A stretch of DNA of 7,686 bases from contig WTCI01000363.1 of the NCBI GenBank assembly GCA_013138655.1, positions 1-7,686 on the forward strand. The letters run 5' to 3'. Shown here one piece after another: positions 1 through 5,320 of the stretch. The notes under the pieces are model-generated. The model did not search any database. It saw only the letters and a list, made by a program, of their open reading frames with translations, and was not told where the DNA came from. Within the stretch, counting starts at the first letter, position 1; each line of letters opens with the position of its first letter. The stretch is from Desulfuromonadaceae bacterium. Its GTDB lineage: Bacteria > Desulfobacterota > Desulfuromonadia > Desulfuromonadales > Geopsychrobacteraceae. The position numbers and the translations under genes were made by a program.

Positions 1-20
1 GTCTGCCGCTCATGACTCAT
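1..20 (-). CDS. 5' end of a gene following rnhB, probably YraN (UPF0102) family, cut by window edge
   Basis: An ATG lies directly after the rnhB stop codon (TGA then ATG) and opens with MSHERQ before the window ends. A strong purine-rich ribosome site (GGGAGGGG, plus positions 24-31) sits about 5 bases upstream of it. A second ATG in another frame at 13-11 (MSGR) is possible but lies about 12 bases from that site, so the first start fits better. In Desulfuromonadales rnhB is commonly followed by a YraN-type predicted nuclease-fold protein. The identity here rests on that gene order only, because six codons carry no family signal. Confidence 0.45.
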
Positions 21-695
21 TCACCCCTCCCGGGAGGCTGTCCGAGAATACGGACAGCCTCCTAAATGCTCCTTGACCCCGGCGAACGTCACCCGATGAT
101 GACGATTCGGACCGAGTTCGGCAATCGCCTGCCGATGCTGTACTGTGCCATACCCCTTATGCCTGGCAAATCCATAACCGGGCTGTTGACGGTCAAGACT
201 GAGCATAATCCGATCCCGGACCACTTTCGCCACCACCGATGCCGCCGCCACCGACAGAGAACGGCTGTCCCCCTTTTTTAAGGTCTGTTGCGAAATTTCC
301 ACCGGCAGCGGGGTAATGCCATCGATCAACAAATGATCCGGCGACAAGGACAAACGACCGATCGCCCGTTGCATTGCCAGCAGGGTGGCCTGCAGGATAT
401 TGATCCGATCAATCTCCGGCACCGTTGCCACACCGACCCCGACGGCAAGCGCCTGCTGTCGAATCCGTGGATAAAAACGCACGCGCTGCTTTTCCGTCAA
501 TTTTTTCGAATCGGTCAGGCCGGGCAGGTCAAAGTCGTCCGACAAAATAACTGCGGCGGCCACCACCGGCCCGGCCAAAGGACCGCGCCCGGCCTCATCC
601 ACACCCGCGATTGCCCGAAACCCCCGTCGGCTGGCCAGTTGTTCAAAATAAAGGGTCGAAACCTCAGTGTCGTTGAACAGTTCCAGGTTACTCAT
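21..695 (-). CDS. rnhB: Ribonuclease HII
   Basis: RNase HII cuts the RNA strand of RNA-DNA hybrids and starts removal of single ribonucleotides misincorporated in DNA; it acts in the cytoplasm and needs Mg or Mn. The 224-residue product has the hallmark VDEAGRGPLAG at residues 32-42, giving catalytic D33 and E34 and the GRG substrate loop. It also has LLIDG with D125 and KGDS with D143, which completes the DEDD set with the usual spacing, then AAASVVAKVVRD and YGFARHKGYGT. The family normally ends near a HRxSF motif, here HHRVTF at about 199-204, so the last 20 or so residues are an extension that also encodes an RNA hairpin. The ATG at 695 is the only plausible start because an in-frame stop lies at 713-711. 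It has no Shine-Dalgarno and overlaps a tiny upstream ORF. It lies downstream of the rplS terminator, and no convincing promoter of its own is visible. Confidence 0.97.
   Translation of the reverse strand: MSNLELFNDTEVSTLYFEQLASRRGFRAIAGVDEAGRGPLAGPVVAAAVILSDDFDLPGLTDSKKLTEKQRVRFYPRIRQQALAVGVGVATVPEIDRINILQATLLAMQRAIGRLSLSPDHLLIDGITPLPVEISQQTLKKGDSRSLSVAAASVVAKVVRDRIMLSLDRQQPGYGFARHKGYGTVQHRQAIAELGPNRHHRVTFAGVKEHLGGCPYSRTASREG
33..62 (-). promoter_or_regulatory. Perfect 12-bp hairpin at the end of rnhB, just before the next gene's ribosome site
   Basis: In the rnhB mRNA, GGAGGCTGTCCG (plus 62-51) pairs perfectly with CGGACAGCCTCC (plus 44-33) around a 6-base loop. It lies in the non-conserved C-terminal tail of RNase HII. 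No U-run follows on either strand, so it is not a standard intrinsic terminator. The 3' arm runs straight into GGGAGGGG (31-24), the ribosome site of the next gene, and its CCTC could alternatively pair with that site's GAGG (the palindrome CCTCCCGGGAGG at 26-37). It may act in mRNA stability or in coupling translation of the two genes; that role is inference. Confidence 0.55.
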
Positions 696-739
696 GATGG
701 CGTCGCCATCTCAATAATTTTTGCGAAAGCATCACTCAT
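692..739 (-). CDS. Candidate 15-codon upstream ORF overlapping the rnhB start
   Basis: An ATG at 739-737 opens a short frame, MSDAFAKIIEMATPS, whose TGA (694-692) overlaps the rnhB ATG (695-693) as ATGA. Only a weak GAG about 5 bases upstream could serve as its ribosome site. Because rnhB itself lacks a Shine-Dalgarno, this frame could deliver ribosomes to rnhB by termination-reinitiation. A chance ORF of this length is quite possible, so the call is tentative. Confidence 0.3.
   Translation of the reverse strand: MSDAFAKIIEMATPS
696..710 (-). promoter_or_regulatory. Hairpin directly abutting the rnhB start codon
   Basis: The 15 bases just before the rnhB ATG are GATGGCGACGCCATC. They form a 6-bp stem (GATGGC/GCCATC) with a GAC loop, or a 7-bp dyad around one base. 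It occupies the position where a Shine-Dalgarno would lie, so it would hinder independent ribosome loading on rnhB. Ribosomes translating the upstream 15-codon frame would melt it. Confidence 0.45.
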
Positions 740-746
740 AGCACTC

Positions 747-780
747 AAAAAAAAAGCCCCCAACAATCTGTTGAGGGCTT
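747..780 (-). terminator. Intrinsic terminator of the ffh-rplS operon
   Basis: On the minus strand, AAGCCCTCAACA (780-769) pairs with TGTTGGGGGCTT (765-754) around the loop GAT. This gives 12 pairs with a single G-U, and the transcript then has nine U's (755-747). It begins 21 bases after the rplS stop codon. This is a textbook rho-independent terminator and separates the operon from rnhB, which would depend on read-through or an unseen promoter. Confidence 0.93.
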
Positions 781-801
781 ATCTTAGCGAATCCTGATCG
801 A

Positions 802-1149
802 TCAAACCATACGTTTTTCGGAAATCCGCGCAGCCTTCCCGCGCAGGTTGCGCAGGTAGTACAGCTTGGCGCGCCGAACCTGGCCGACCCGGACAACTTC
901 AATCTTGTCGATGTTCGGTGAGTGCAGCGGAAAGATCCGCTCTACGCCAATACTACCGGAGATCTTCCGCACGGTGTAAGAAGAACCGAGACCACGGTTG
1001 ACACGCTTGATACAGACTCCCTGATAAACCTGGATCCGCTGCTTGTCACCTTCGGTAATTCTAACGTGAACCTTGAGGGTGTCCCCGGCTTTGAACACGG
1101 GAATATCCTTCTTCAGTTGTTCCATTTCCAAATGATCAATGATGTTCAT
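802..1149 (-). CDS. rplS: 50S ribosomal protein L19
   Basis: L19 is a large-subunit protein at the interface with the 30S subunit. The 115-residue length is normal for the family. The opening [24 protein letters not shown], the core [24 protein letters not shown] (about 41-64), the segment [14 protein letters not shown] (68-81) and the basic [19 protein letters not shown] stretch (91-109) are all classic L19 signatures. A good ribosome site, AGGAGG, lies roughly 10 bases before the ATG. It is the last gene of the operon, 64 bp after the trmD stop, and is followed directly by a strong terminator. The trmD-rplS neighbourhood is widely conserved in bacteria. Confidence 0.99.
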   Translation of the reverse strand: MNIIDHLEMEQLKKDIPVFKAGDTLKVHVRITEGDKQRIQVYQGVCIKRVNRGLGSSYTVRKISGSIGVERIFPLHSPNIDKIEVVRVGQVRRAKLYYLRNLRGKAARISEKRMV

Positions 1150-1213
1150 CCTTCATCCTCCTCGAGGTATCTATCCGTTTTTTCTATCAAGACGGTTTCT
1201 TCTTATTCAACAA

Positions 1214-1984
1214 TTAAGACCGTAAATTGCGGCCCGTAACTTTTTTATCAAACTTCAGATCCCGGCGAATTCGTTCAAGAATCTGACAATCTTCATCACT
1301 CAACTCAAGCTGTTCCAGCAATTCCGGACGACGTTGCAAGGTTCGCAGCAACTGCTGTTCCCGACGCCAGCGAGCGATCCGGCCATGATCACCGGAAAGC
1401 AGCACTTCCGGAACGGCCATGCCGTTAAAAACGGCCGGGCGAGTGTACTGCGGATATTCCAACAGGCCATCCGAAAATGAATCGGTCTCGGCACTGCCGC
1501 GACAACCAAGCACTCCCGGCAAATAACGGGAGATGGCATCAATCATTACCCTCGCCGGCAACTCGCCGCCAGCGAGACCAAAATCGCCGATCGAGTATTC
1601 AGCATCAACGAGCTTCTGGCGAACCCGCTCGTCAAACCCCTCATAACGTCCGCAGAGGAAAATCAACCCATCCTCCTGTGCCAATGCTCCGGCACGTTGC
1701 TGGGTGAACGGCACCCCTTGCGGAGTCATCAATAAAACTTTTGCCTGCGGCGACCGCTGTTTCAGGTCGGCAACGGCCCGGGCAATCGGCTCCGGCTTCA
1801 TCACCATGCCGTCACCACCACCATAGGGAGTATCGTCCGTCGTCTGATGTTTACCTTCAGCCCAGTCACGCAGGTTGTGCGCGTGAACCTGTAAAAGACC
1901 CCGCTTAATTGCTCGGCCGAGAATACTCTCTTGTAACGGCGAATCAAACATTCCGGGAAACAGGGTCAGAACGTCAAAAATCAT
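1214..1984 (-). CDS. trmD: tRNA (guanine-N1-)-methyltransferase TrmD
   Basis: TrmD uses S-adenosylmethionine to methylate G37 at N1, next to the anticodon of tRNAs reading CUN, CCN and CGG codons, which prevents +1 frameshifting. The 256-residue protein shows the SPOUT trefoil-knot family motifs: start MIFDVLTLFPGMF, YGGGDGMVMKPEP (54-66), LLMTPQG (84-90), LCGRYEGFDERV (110-121) and the knot loop SIGDFGLAGGELPA (131-144; the commoner form is SIGDYVLSGGELPA). The linker has D168 in ETDSF, the position of the catalytic aspartate, followed by GLLEYPQYTRP. The C-terminal helical domain binds tRNA. The start ATG overlaps the rimM stop as ATGA, so translation of the two is probably coupled. Confidence 0.98.
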   Translation of the reverse strand: MIFDVLTLFPGMFDSPLQESILGRAIKRGLLQVHAHNLRDWAEGKHQTTDDTPYGGGDGMVMKPEPIARAVADLKQRSPQAKVLLMTPQGVPFTQQRAGALAQEDGLIFLCGRYEGFDERVRQKLVDAEYSIGDFGLAGGELPARVMIDAISRYLPGVLGCRGSAETDSFSDGLLEYPQYTRPAVFNGMAVPEVLLSGDHGRIARWRREQQLLRTLQRRPELLEQLELSDEDCQILERIRRDLKFDKKVTGRNLRS

Positions 1985-2511
1985 TGTTCCTGTGGAATCA
2001 ACCCATCAGGAAGGTCAACAAGCATGCGCCGTTCCTCCAGGTTGATCTCCTCTATGAACTGTCCTACAGCGGGAATTAACACTTCGCCGTAATCCCCCTT
2101 CACCACGTAGACATCATGAGCCGCAGTGGTGAACATCTGCTGCAAAAAACCGATCTCGCCACGCTGCCGATCAACGACCTGAAAACCTTTTAACTGGCTC
2201 CAATAGTACTCGTCGTCAGCAAGTTCAGGAAGTTCATTTTCCGGCAACTTAACCAGGCTACCGACCAGATGTTCCACCTGATTGATCGATTCCAGTCCCC
2301 GTAGACGCAATAAAACCTGCCCCTTGTGCAGAGTCTGTCGGCAGGGTTCTACCGTCAGCATCTCGCCCTCCGGCAGGCACAAATATAAAAGCTGAGCGGC
2401 TTGCAGAATCTCGGGGTCCGCTGAATGCAAACGAACCTTCAGATCACCACGCAGACCGTGTGTGCCTACGATCCTGCCAATTTCAACCAGCAACTCAGAG
2501 CGGCTGTCCAT
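1981..2511 (-). CDS. rimM: 16S rRNA processing protein RimM
   Basis: RimM is a cytoplasmic assembly factor that binds ribosomal protein S19 and helps mature the 3' (head) domain of the 30S subunit. The 176-residue length is normal. The N-terminal beta-barrel domain opens with IGRIVGTHGLRGDLKV (11-26). The C-terminal PRC-barrel starts at EYYWSQLKGFQVV (101-113), whose YYW pair region is known to matter for S19 binding in the family, and ends with GEVLIPAV (142-149) and LVDLPDGL (164-171). A modest AAGAGAT ribosome site precedes the ATG. The stop overlaps the trmD start by 4 bases, and khpA ends 39 bp upstream. Confidence 0.97.
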   Translation of the reverse strand: MDSRSELLVEIGRIVGTHGLRGDLKVRLHSADPEILQAAQLLYLCLPEGEMLTVEPCRQTLHKGQVLLRLRGLESINQVEHLVGSLVKLPENELPELADDEYYWSQLKGFQVVDRQRGEIGFLQQMFTTAAHDVYVVKGDYGEVLIPAVGQFIEEINLEERRMLVDLPDGLIPQEQ

Positions 2512-2550
2512 TGATATCTCTTGCCTGAAAAACCGACCCGATCCGCCAAA

Positions 2551-2784
2551 CTATTCCATGATCTGCAGTACTGCGCGACGATTCTCACGCGTTGCTTTGG
2601 CATTCAGCAAAGTGCGCATCGCTTTAGCGTTACGACCCTGCTTGCCGATTATCCGCCCCATGTCTTCCTGGGCGGCTGCCAACTTCACAAGAACAGTTCC
2701 ATCTTCGGCCTCTTCCTCGGAGATAACAATCTCGTCCGGCTTTTCGACCAGAGACTTGGCGATATGCTCGATCAGCTCTTTCAT
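2551..2784 (-). CDS. khpA: KH-domain RNA-binding protein KhpA (UPF0109/YlqC)
   Basis: This is a 77-residue protein consisting of a single KH domain. The RNA-binding GxxG loop is GKQG at residues 47-50 within MGRIIGKQGRNAKAMRTLL, and the N-terminal MKELIEHIAKSLVEKPDEI is typical of the UPF0109 family. In Gram-positive bacteria KhpA forms a complex with KhpB, binds many RNAs and influences cell division and elongation; its role in this lineage is less clear. The position between rpsP and rimM is the standard family context and suggests a link to translation or ribosome assembly. A clear GGAGG sits 7 bases before the ATG. Confidence 0.95.
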   Translation of the reverse strand: MKELIEHIAKSLVEKPDEIVISEEEAEDGTVLVKLAAAQEDMGRIIGKQGRNAKAMRTLLNAKATRENRRAVLQIME

Positions 2785-2806
2785 GGGTCATCCTCCGGGT
2801 GGATAG

Positions 2807-2820
2807 GGGGCCGTTGCCCC
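2807..2820 (-). other. Short GC hairpin in the rpsP-khpA gap
   Basis: GGGGC and GCCCC pair around the loop AACG in the 62-bp gap, about 25 bases before the khpA start. No U-run follows, so it is not a terminator. It could modulate relative expression or mRNA decay, but it may be incidental. Confidence 0.3.
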
Positions 2821-2846
2821 GGATTCGGACCAGTCGGGTTCAGGCT

Positions 2847-3116
2847 TTAAGCACTCGCCTTCGCCTTAAACTTGGCCCAGACACCGGCACCACGCAGCAA
2901 CCGGCGAACCGTATCAGTCGGCTGAGCACCCTTGTTGAGCCATTCAAGGGCACTTTCTTCTTTCAGATTCAGCAGAGGCTGTTCCTGGCGCGGATCGTAC
3001 TGGCCCAACATCTCGATGAATCGGCCGTCCCGTGGAAAACGCTCGTCGGCCACAACAACCCGATAGAACGGTTTCTTTTTTGCGCCACCGCGGGCGAGCC
3101 TGATCTTTACTGCCAT
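2847..3116 (-). CDS. rpsP: 30S ribosomal protein S16
   Basis: S16 is an early-assembling small-subunit protein that stabilises the 5' domain of 16S rRNA. The 89-residue product has the family start [24 protein letters not shown] (1-24), then [14 protein letters not shown] (29-42) and the C-terminal [16 protein letters not shown] (59-74). Together these cover the whole domain with no extra extension. An AGGAGG lies 9 bases before the ATG. It is the second gene of the operon, 72 bp after the ffh stop, and the ffh-rpsP-khpA-rimM-trmD-rplS order supports the assignment. Confidence 0.99.
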   Translation of the reverse strand: MAVKIRLARGGAKKKPFYRVVVADERFPRDGRFIEMLGQYDPRQEQPLLNLKEESALEWLNKGAQPTDTVRRLLRGAGVWAKFKAKASA

Positions 3117-3188
3117 GCTGTCTTTCCTCCTGGTGTTTCTTTTGTATGTGTGACGAATAGTCGAAATTCGGTTCTTCTATTCCAAGTT

Positions 3189-4541
3189 TTAAAAAGGAAG
3201 CTGGCCACCACGACCGAGCATCCCCTTGAGCCCCTTCGGGCCCATCTTCTGCATCTTTTTCATCATCTTCTGCGCTTCAGTGAAGCGCTTCAATAATTGA
3301 TTGACATCCTGCACCCGCGTGCCGCTGCCGTTGGCGATCCGCAACCGGCGTGAGCCATTGAGGATCTTGTGATTCAGCCGCTCCCGCTGGGTCATCGAGC
3401 GGATAATCGCTTCGATTTTTTTCAGTTCCTCTTCCGGGAGCTGCATCCCCTTAGCCTGTTTCATCGCCTTGCCGGCCCCGGGAATCATTTTCAACAGCGA
3501 ATCGATGGAGCCCATTTTCTTGACCATCTGCATCTGCTCAAGAAAGGCTTCCAAAGTGAACCCATCCTCACGCAGTGCTTTCTCCATCGCCGCGGCATCT
3601 TCTTCCCCAACCGCAGCCTGGGCTTTCTCGATCAGACTGAGGACATCCCCCATACCGAGAATACGCTGAGCCATCCGATCAGGATGAAACTGCTCAAGGG
3701 CGTCCATCTTTTCACCCATACCGACCAGCTTGATCGGCTTGCCGGTCACCGCCCGGATCGACAGGGCCGCACCACCACGAGCATCGCCATCCAACTTGGT
3801 CAATACCACGCCGGTCAGCGACAACTGCTCATCGAAACTGGCGGCCATAGTCACCGCATCCTGACCCGTCATCGCATCGGCGACAAACAGAATCTCCTGC
3901 GGAGCAACGCTGGCAACAATCCGCTTCAATTCGTCCATCAACTCGGTATCGATGTGCAGACGACCAGCGGTATCCAGGATCAGGGTATCGAAACCATTCA
4001 GCTCGGCATACTGTCGTGCCCGAGTGCAGATATCGACCGGATCTTGCCCGGCCTGTGAATCGAACACCTCGACATTGATCTGCCGACCAAGGGTTTTCAG
4101 CTGCTCGATCGCGGCCGGACGATAAACGTCGGCGGGAACCAGCAGCGGATTTCTTTTGTCACGCCGCAGCTTAAGCGCAAGTTTACCGCAAGTTGTGGTT
4201 TTGCCCGCCCCCTGCAAACCACAAAGCATCAACGACACCGGCGGCTTGACGGCCAGATCAAGGGAGTTATCCTCTCCCTCCCCCATCAGCTGCGCCAGTT
4301 CTTCACGAACAATTTTGATGACCTGCTGTGCCGGGGTTAAGCTTTTCAGCACCTCCTGGCCTACAGCACGTTCACCGACACGGCCGACGAAGCCCTTAAC
4401 CACCCGGAAGTTAACATCAGCCTCAAGCAGCGCCAAGCGTATCTCCCGCATGCTTTCCTTGATGTGCTGTTCGGTTAAATGACCGCGCCCACGGAGTTTT
4501 TTGAAAACTGAGTCAAGTTTATCAGAAAGTGTATCAAACAT
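3189..4541 (-). CDS. ffh: Signal recognition particle GTPase Ffh (SRP54)
   Basis: Ffh binds 4.5S RNA and the signal sequences of nascent membrane proteins and, with FtsY, delivers ribosomes to the SecYEG channel. The 450-residue length is normal. The N domain is at about 1-90 (MFDTLSDKLDSVFKKLRG). The G domain has the P-loop GLQGAGKTTT (108-117), DVYRPAA (138-144), DTAGR (190-194), TKLDGDARGG (248-257) and GMGEKMD (274-280). The M domain includes SRRLRIANGSGTRVQDVNQLLKRF (397-420), the RNA-binding helix-turn-helix, and a methionine-rich tail (about 427-441). The start matches family alignments, but no Shine-Dalgarno precedes it. It is the first gene of the operon, about 26 bases from the predicted transcription start. 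Confidence 0.99.
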   Translation of the reverse strand: MFDTLSDKLDSVFKKLRGRGHLTEQHIKESMREIRLALLEADVNFRVVKGFVGRVGERAVGQEVLKSLTPAQQVIKIVREELAQLMGEGEDNSLDLAVKPPVSLMLCGLQGAGKTTTCGKLALKLRRDKRNPLLVPADVYRPAAIEQLKTLGRQINVEVFDSQAGQDPVDICTRARQYAELNGFDTLILDTAGRLHIDTELMDELKRIVASVAPQEILFVADAMTGQDAVTMAASFDEQLSLTGVVLTKLDGDARGGAALSIRAVTGKPIKLVGMGEKMDALEQFHPDRMAQRILGMGDVLSLIEKAQAAVGEEDAAAMEKALREDGFTLEAFLEQMQMVKKMGSIDSLLKMIPGAGKAMKQAKGMQLPEEELKKIEAIIRSMTQRERLNHKILNGSRRLRIANGSGTRVQDVNQLLKRFTEAQKMMKKMQKMGPKGLKGMLGRGGQLPF

Positions 4542-4573
4542 ATCGCTGCTACGAAAAAATCCACGAAAGGATA

Positions 4574-4602
4574 AATATAAAAAAGGGGCAACCCCTTGTC
4601 AA
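4574..4602 (-). promoter_or_regulatory. Near-consensus sigma-70 promoter of the ffh operon
   Basis: On the minus strand a perfect -35 TTGACA (4602-4597) is followed by a 17-base spacer and the -10 hexamer TATATT (4579-4574). This predicts a start near 4567 and a leader of about 26 bases before the ffh ATG at 4541. It is the best promoter match in the window and suits a ribosomal-protein operon. The spacer itself contains an inverted repeat, described separately. Confidence 0.8.
4579..4597 (-). terminator. Inverted repeat plus T-run inside the ffh promoter spacer (short terminator or operator)
   Basis: AAGGGG (4597-4592) and CCCCTT (4588-4583) are separated by TTG, and the transcript would end in six U's (4584-4579). 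RNA coming from the gene ending at 4632 would make a 6-bp hairpin with a U-tail 35 bases after the stop codon, so it looks like a compact intrinsic terminator. The same bases are the spacer between the -35 and -10 of the ffh promoter and could equally be a DNA operator. The stem is short, so the terminator call is moderate. Confidence 0.5.
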
Positions 4603-4618
4603 GCCCAAAAACCCTCGC

Positions 4619-4664
4619 AAAACAGGCCCTTTTACGACAACCGCCGGAATTCTCCGGCCTGTTT
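4619..4664 (-). repeat. Inverted repeat spanning the stop codon of the DUF3343 gene
   Basis: AAACAGGCC (4664-4656) and GGCCTGTTT (4628-4620) form a 9-bp stem that ends in four U's, with the gene's TAA in the 27-base loop. A second stem, GCCGGA/TCCGGC with a 4-base loop (4658-4653 and 4648-4643), shares three bases with the first, so the two compete. It may be a weak terminator or a 3'-end stabiliser. The long loop and short U-tract argue against strong termination. Confidence 0.4.
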
Positions 4665-4886
4665 CTGCCAGATTTCGGCAATGGCCAAATCGGTTTCGGC
4701 AAGCAGAGACTCAAGCTGTTGCCGGTCCGCCTGAGCAAACCGGATCGCCAAGCCACAATCGGAACTCAGCTGCCGGGGGATCGGAATCAGCAGGATTTCC
4801 AAATTTTCCGTTTTAAGGATTTTCTCTGCCTTCATCACTCGATGAATCGTGTGAAAAATCGCCACACAATCCCCATCTTTGACCAC
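4632..4886 (-). CDS. DUF3343 (putative Se/S carrier-like) protein
   Basis: This 84-residue protein resembles the DUF3343 family, small proteins annotated as putative selenium/sulfur carrier-like and common in anaerobes. The diagnostic pattern is an N-terminal FHTIHRVMKAEKILK (11-25) followed by IPIPRQLSSDCGLAIRF (34-50), with a single conserved-type cysteine, C44, in SSDCG. A role carrying a chalcogen on this cysteine is suggested in family naming but is not proven. There is one other cysteine, at residue 7. Translation likely starts at GTG (4886-4884), because a strong GGAGGAG lies 7-8 bases upstream; a CTG one codon earlier is an alternative. It is transcribed divergently from the membrane protein at 5063 and lies upstream of the ffh promoter, so it is probably a separate unit. 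Confidence 0.8.
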   Translation of the reverse strand: MVKDGDCVAIFHTIHRVMKAEKILKTENLEILLIPIPRQLSSDCGLAIRFAQADRQQLESLLAETDLAIAEIWQKQAGEFRRLS

Positions 4887-4985
4887 CAGAATTCTCCTCC
4901 GGAGCTATACACCCAGCTCAGCCCGGCCGCGCATCATGCCACGTTTGCCAACGACATGCAAGGGAGTATTCCAAGATCCCGACAA

Positions 4986-5015
4986 TTGACACTGGTCAGG
5001 CCTGAAGAGTAGAGT
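4986..5015 (+). promoter_or_regulatory. Candidate promoter for the membrane protein/DUF721 pair
   Basis: A perfect -35 TTGACA (4986-4991) is followed after 18 bases by TAGAGT (5010-5015), which matches the -10 consensus at four of six positions. This predicts transcription from about 5022 and a leader of about 40 bases. Confidence 0.4.
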
Positions 5016-5026
5016 GTAGTAAGTAT

Positions 5027-5042
5027 CGATATCCAAATATCG
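5027..5042 (+). other. Leader hairpin upstream of the membrane protein gene
   Basis: CGATAT, loop CCAA, ATATCG: a perfect 6-bp stem about 20 bases before the GTG start. It has no U-tail, so it is not a terminator. It may be a protein-binding dyad or a leader structure. Confidence 0.35.
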
Positions 5043-5062
5043 CCTGAAGGGACCCCACCTAC

Positions 5063-5320
5063 GTGCAAACCGACCACATTCTGCCGCTGGTGGCACTACT
5101 GCTTTTTTCTTTTGGTGCCAACTTGCCACTCGGTTTTTTACGCGAAACCAGTCGCAAATATTCGCTCCACTGGTTCCTCATGATTCACCTGTCGATCCCC
5201 TTTATCGTCGCCCTGCGTTTCATGTTCGGGTTCCACTGGAAGGTCATCCCTTTTACCCTCTTCTGTGCGGCCGCAGGACAGCTGACCGGTGGTCGAATTC
5301 GGCGGAAAAACCTCGAATGA
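5063..5320 (+). CDS. Small conserved-type inner-membrane protein, function unknown
   Basis: This is an 85-residue hydrophobic protein with three likely membrane helices: about 6-22, 36-56 and 60-75. A basic loop RETSRKYS (27-34) and a basic tail GRIRRKNLE (77-85) suggest, by the positive-inside rule, that these face the cytoplasm. No signal peptide or catalytic motif is visible. Proteins of this layout (short N-terminal helix, NLPLGFLR, then RKYSLHWFLMIHL) seem familiar from Geobacter-type genomes as uncharacterised proteins, but I cannot name a function. The start is GTG with an AAGGG about 11 bases upstream. The stop overlaps the following DUF721 start as ATGA, so the two are probably translated together. 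Confidence 0.75.
   Translation: MQTDHILPLVALLLFSFGANLPLGFLRETSRKYSLHWFLMIHLSIPFIVALRFMFGFHWKVIPFTLFCAAAGQLTGGRIRRKNLE

Larger units (their letters stand above)
4887..5062. other. Divergent intergenic region, 176 bp
   Basis: This gap holds the start signals of two diverging genes. The plus side has a promoter candidate (4986-5015) and a leader hairpin (5027-5042). The minus side has a strong ribosome site (about 4893-4899) and a small inverted repeat GAGCT/AGCTC just upstream of it. No convincing promoter for the minus gene was found. Confidence 0.6.

Noticed and set aside
288..797. 169-codon plus-strand frame opposite rnhB
   Set aside because: It is antisense to the conserved RNase HII motifs and runs through the rplS terminator; no recognisable domain.
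1150..1213. Near-repeated CGGTCTT/CCGTCTT in the trmD-rplS gap
   Set aside because: Two imperfect 7-base matches in a 64-bp gap; no hairpin or promoter structure supports a function.
3117..3188. Inverted repeat GAATAG/CTATTC in the ffh-rpsP gap
   Set aside because: Only six A-T-rich pairs around a 16-base loop with no T-run; likely by chance.
3369..4058. 229-codon open frame on the plus strand inside ffh
   Set aside because: It is fully antisense to the clear ffh coding region, has no family motif and an odd His/Gln/Arg-rich composition, as expected of a mirror frame.
4930..4970. Possible sigma-54 promoter (TGG...TTGC) on the minus strand upstream of the DUF3343 gene
   Set aside because: The spacing between the GG and GC elements is one base too long, which normally abolishes sigma-54 recognition.
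4905..5129. 74-codon minus-strand frame in the divergent intergenic region
   Set aside because: It overlaps the start of the membrane protein gene, has no good ribosome site, and its sequence has no family character; the region is better explained as regulatory.
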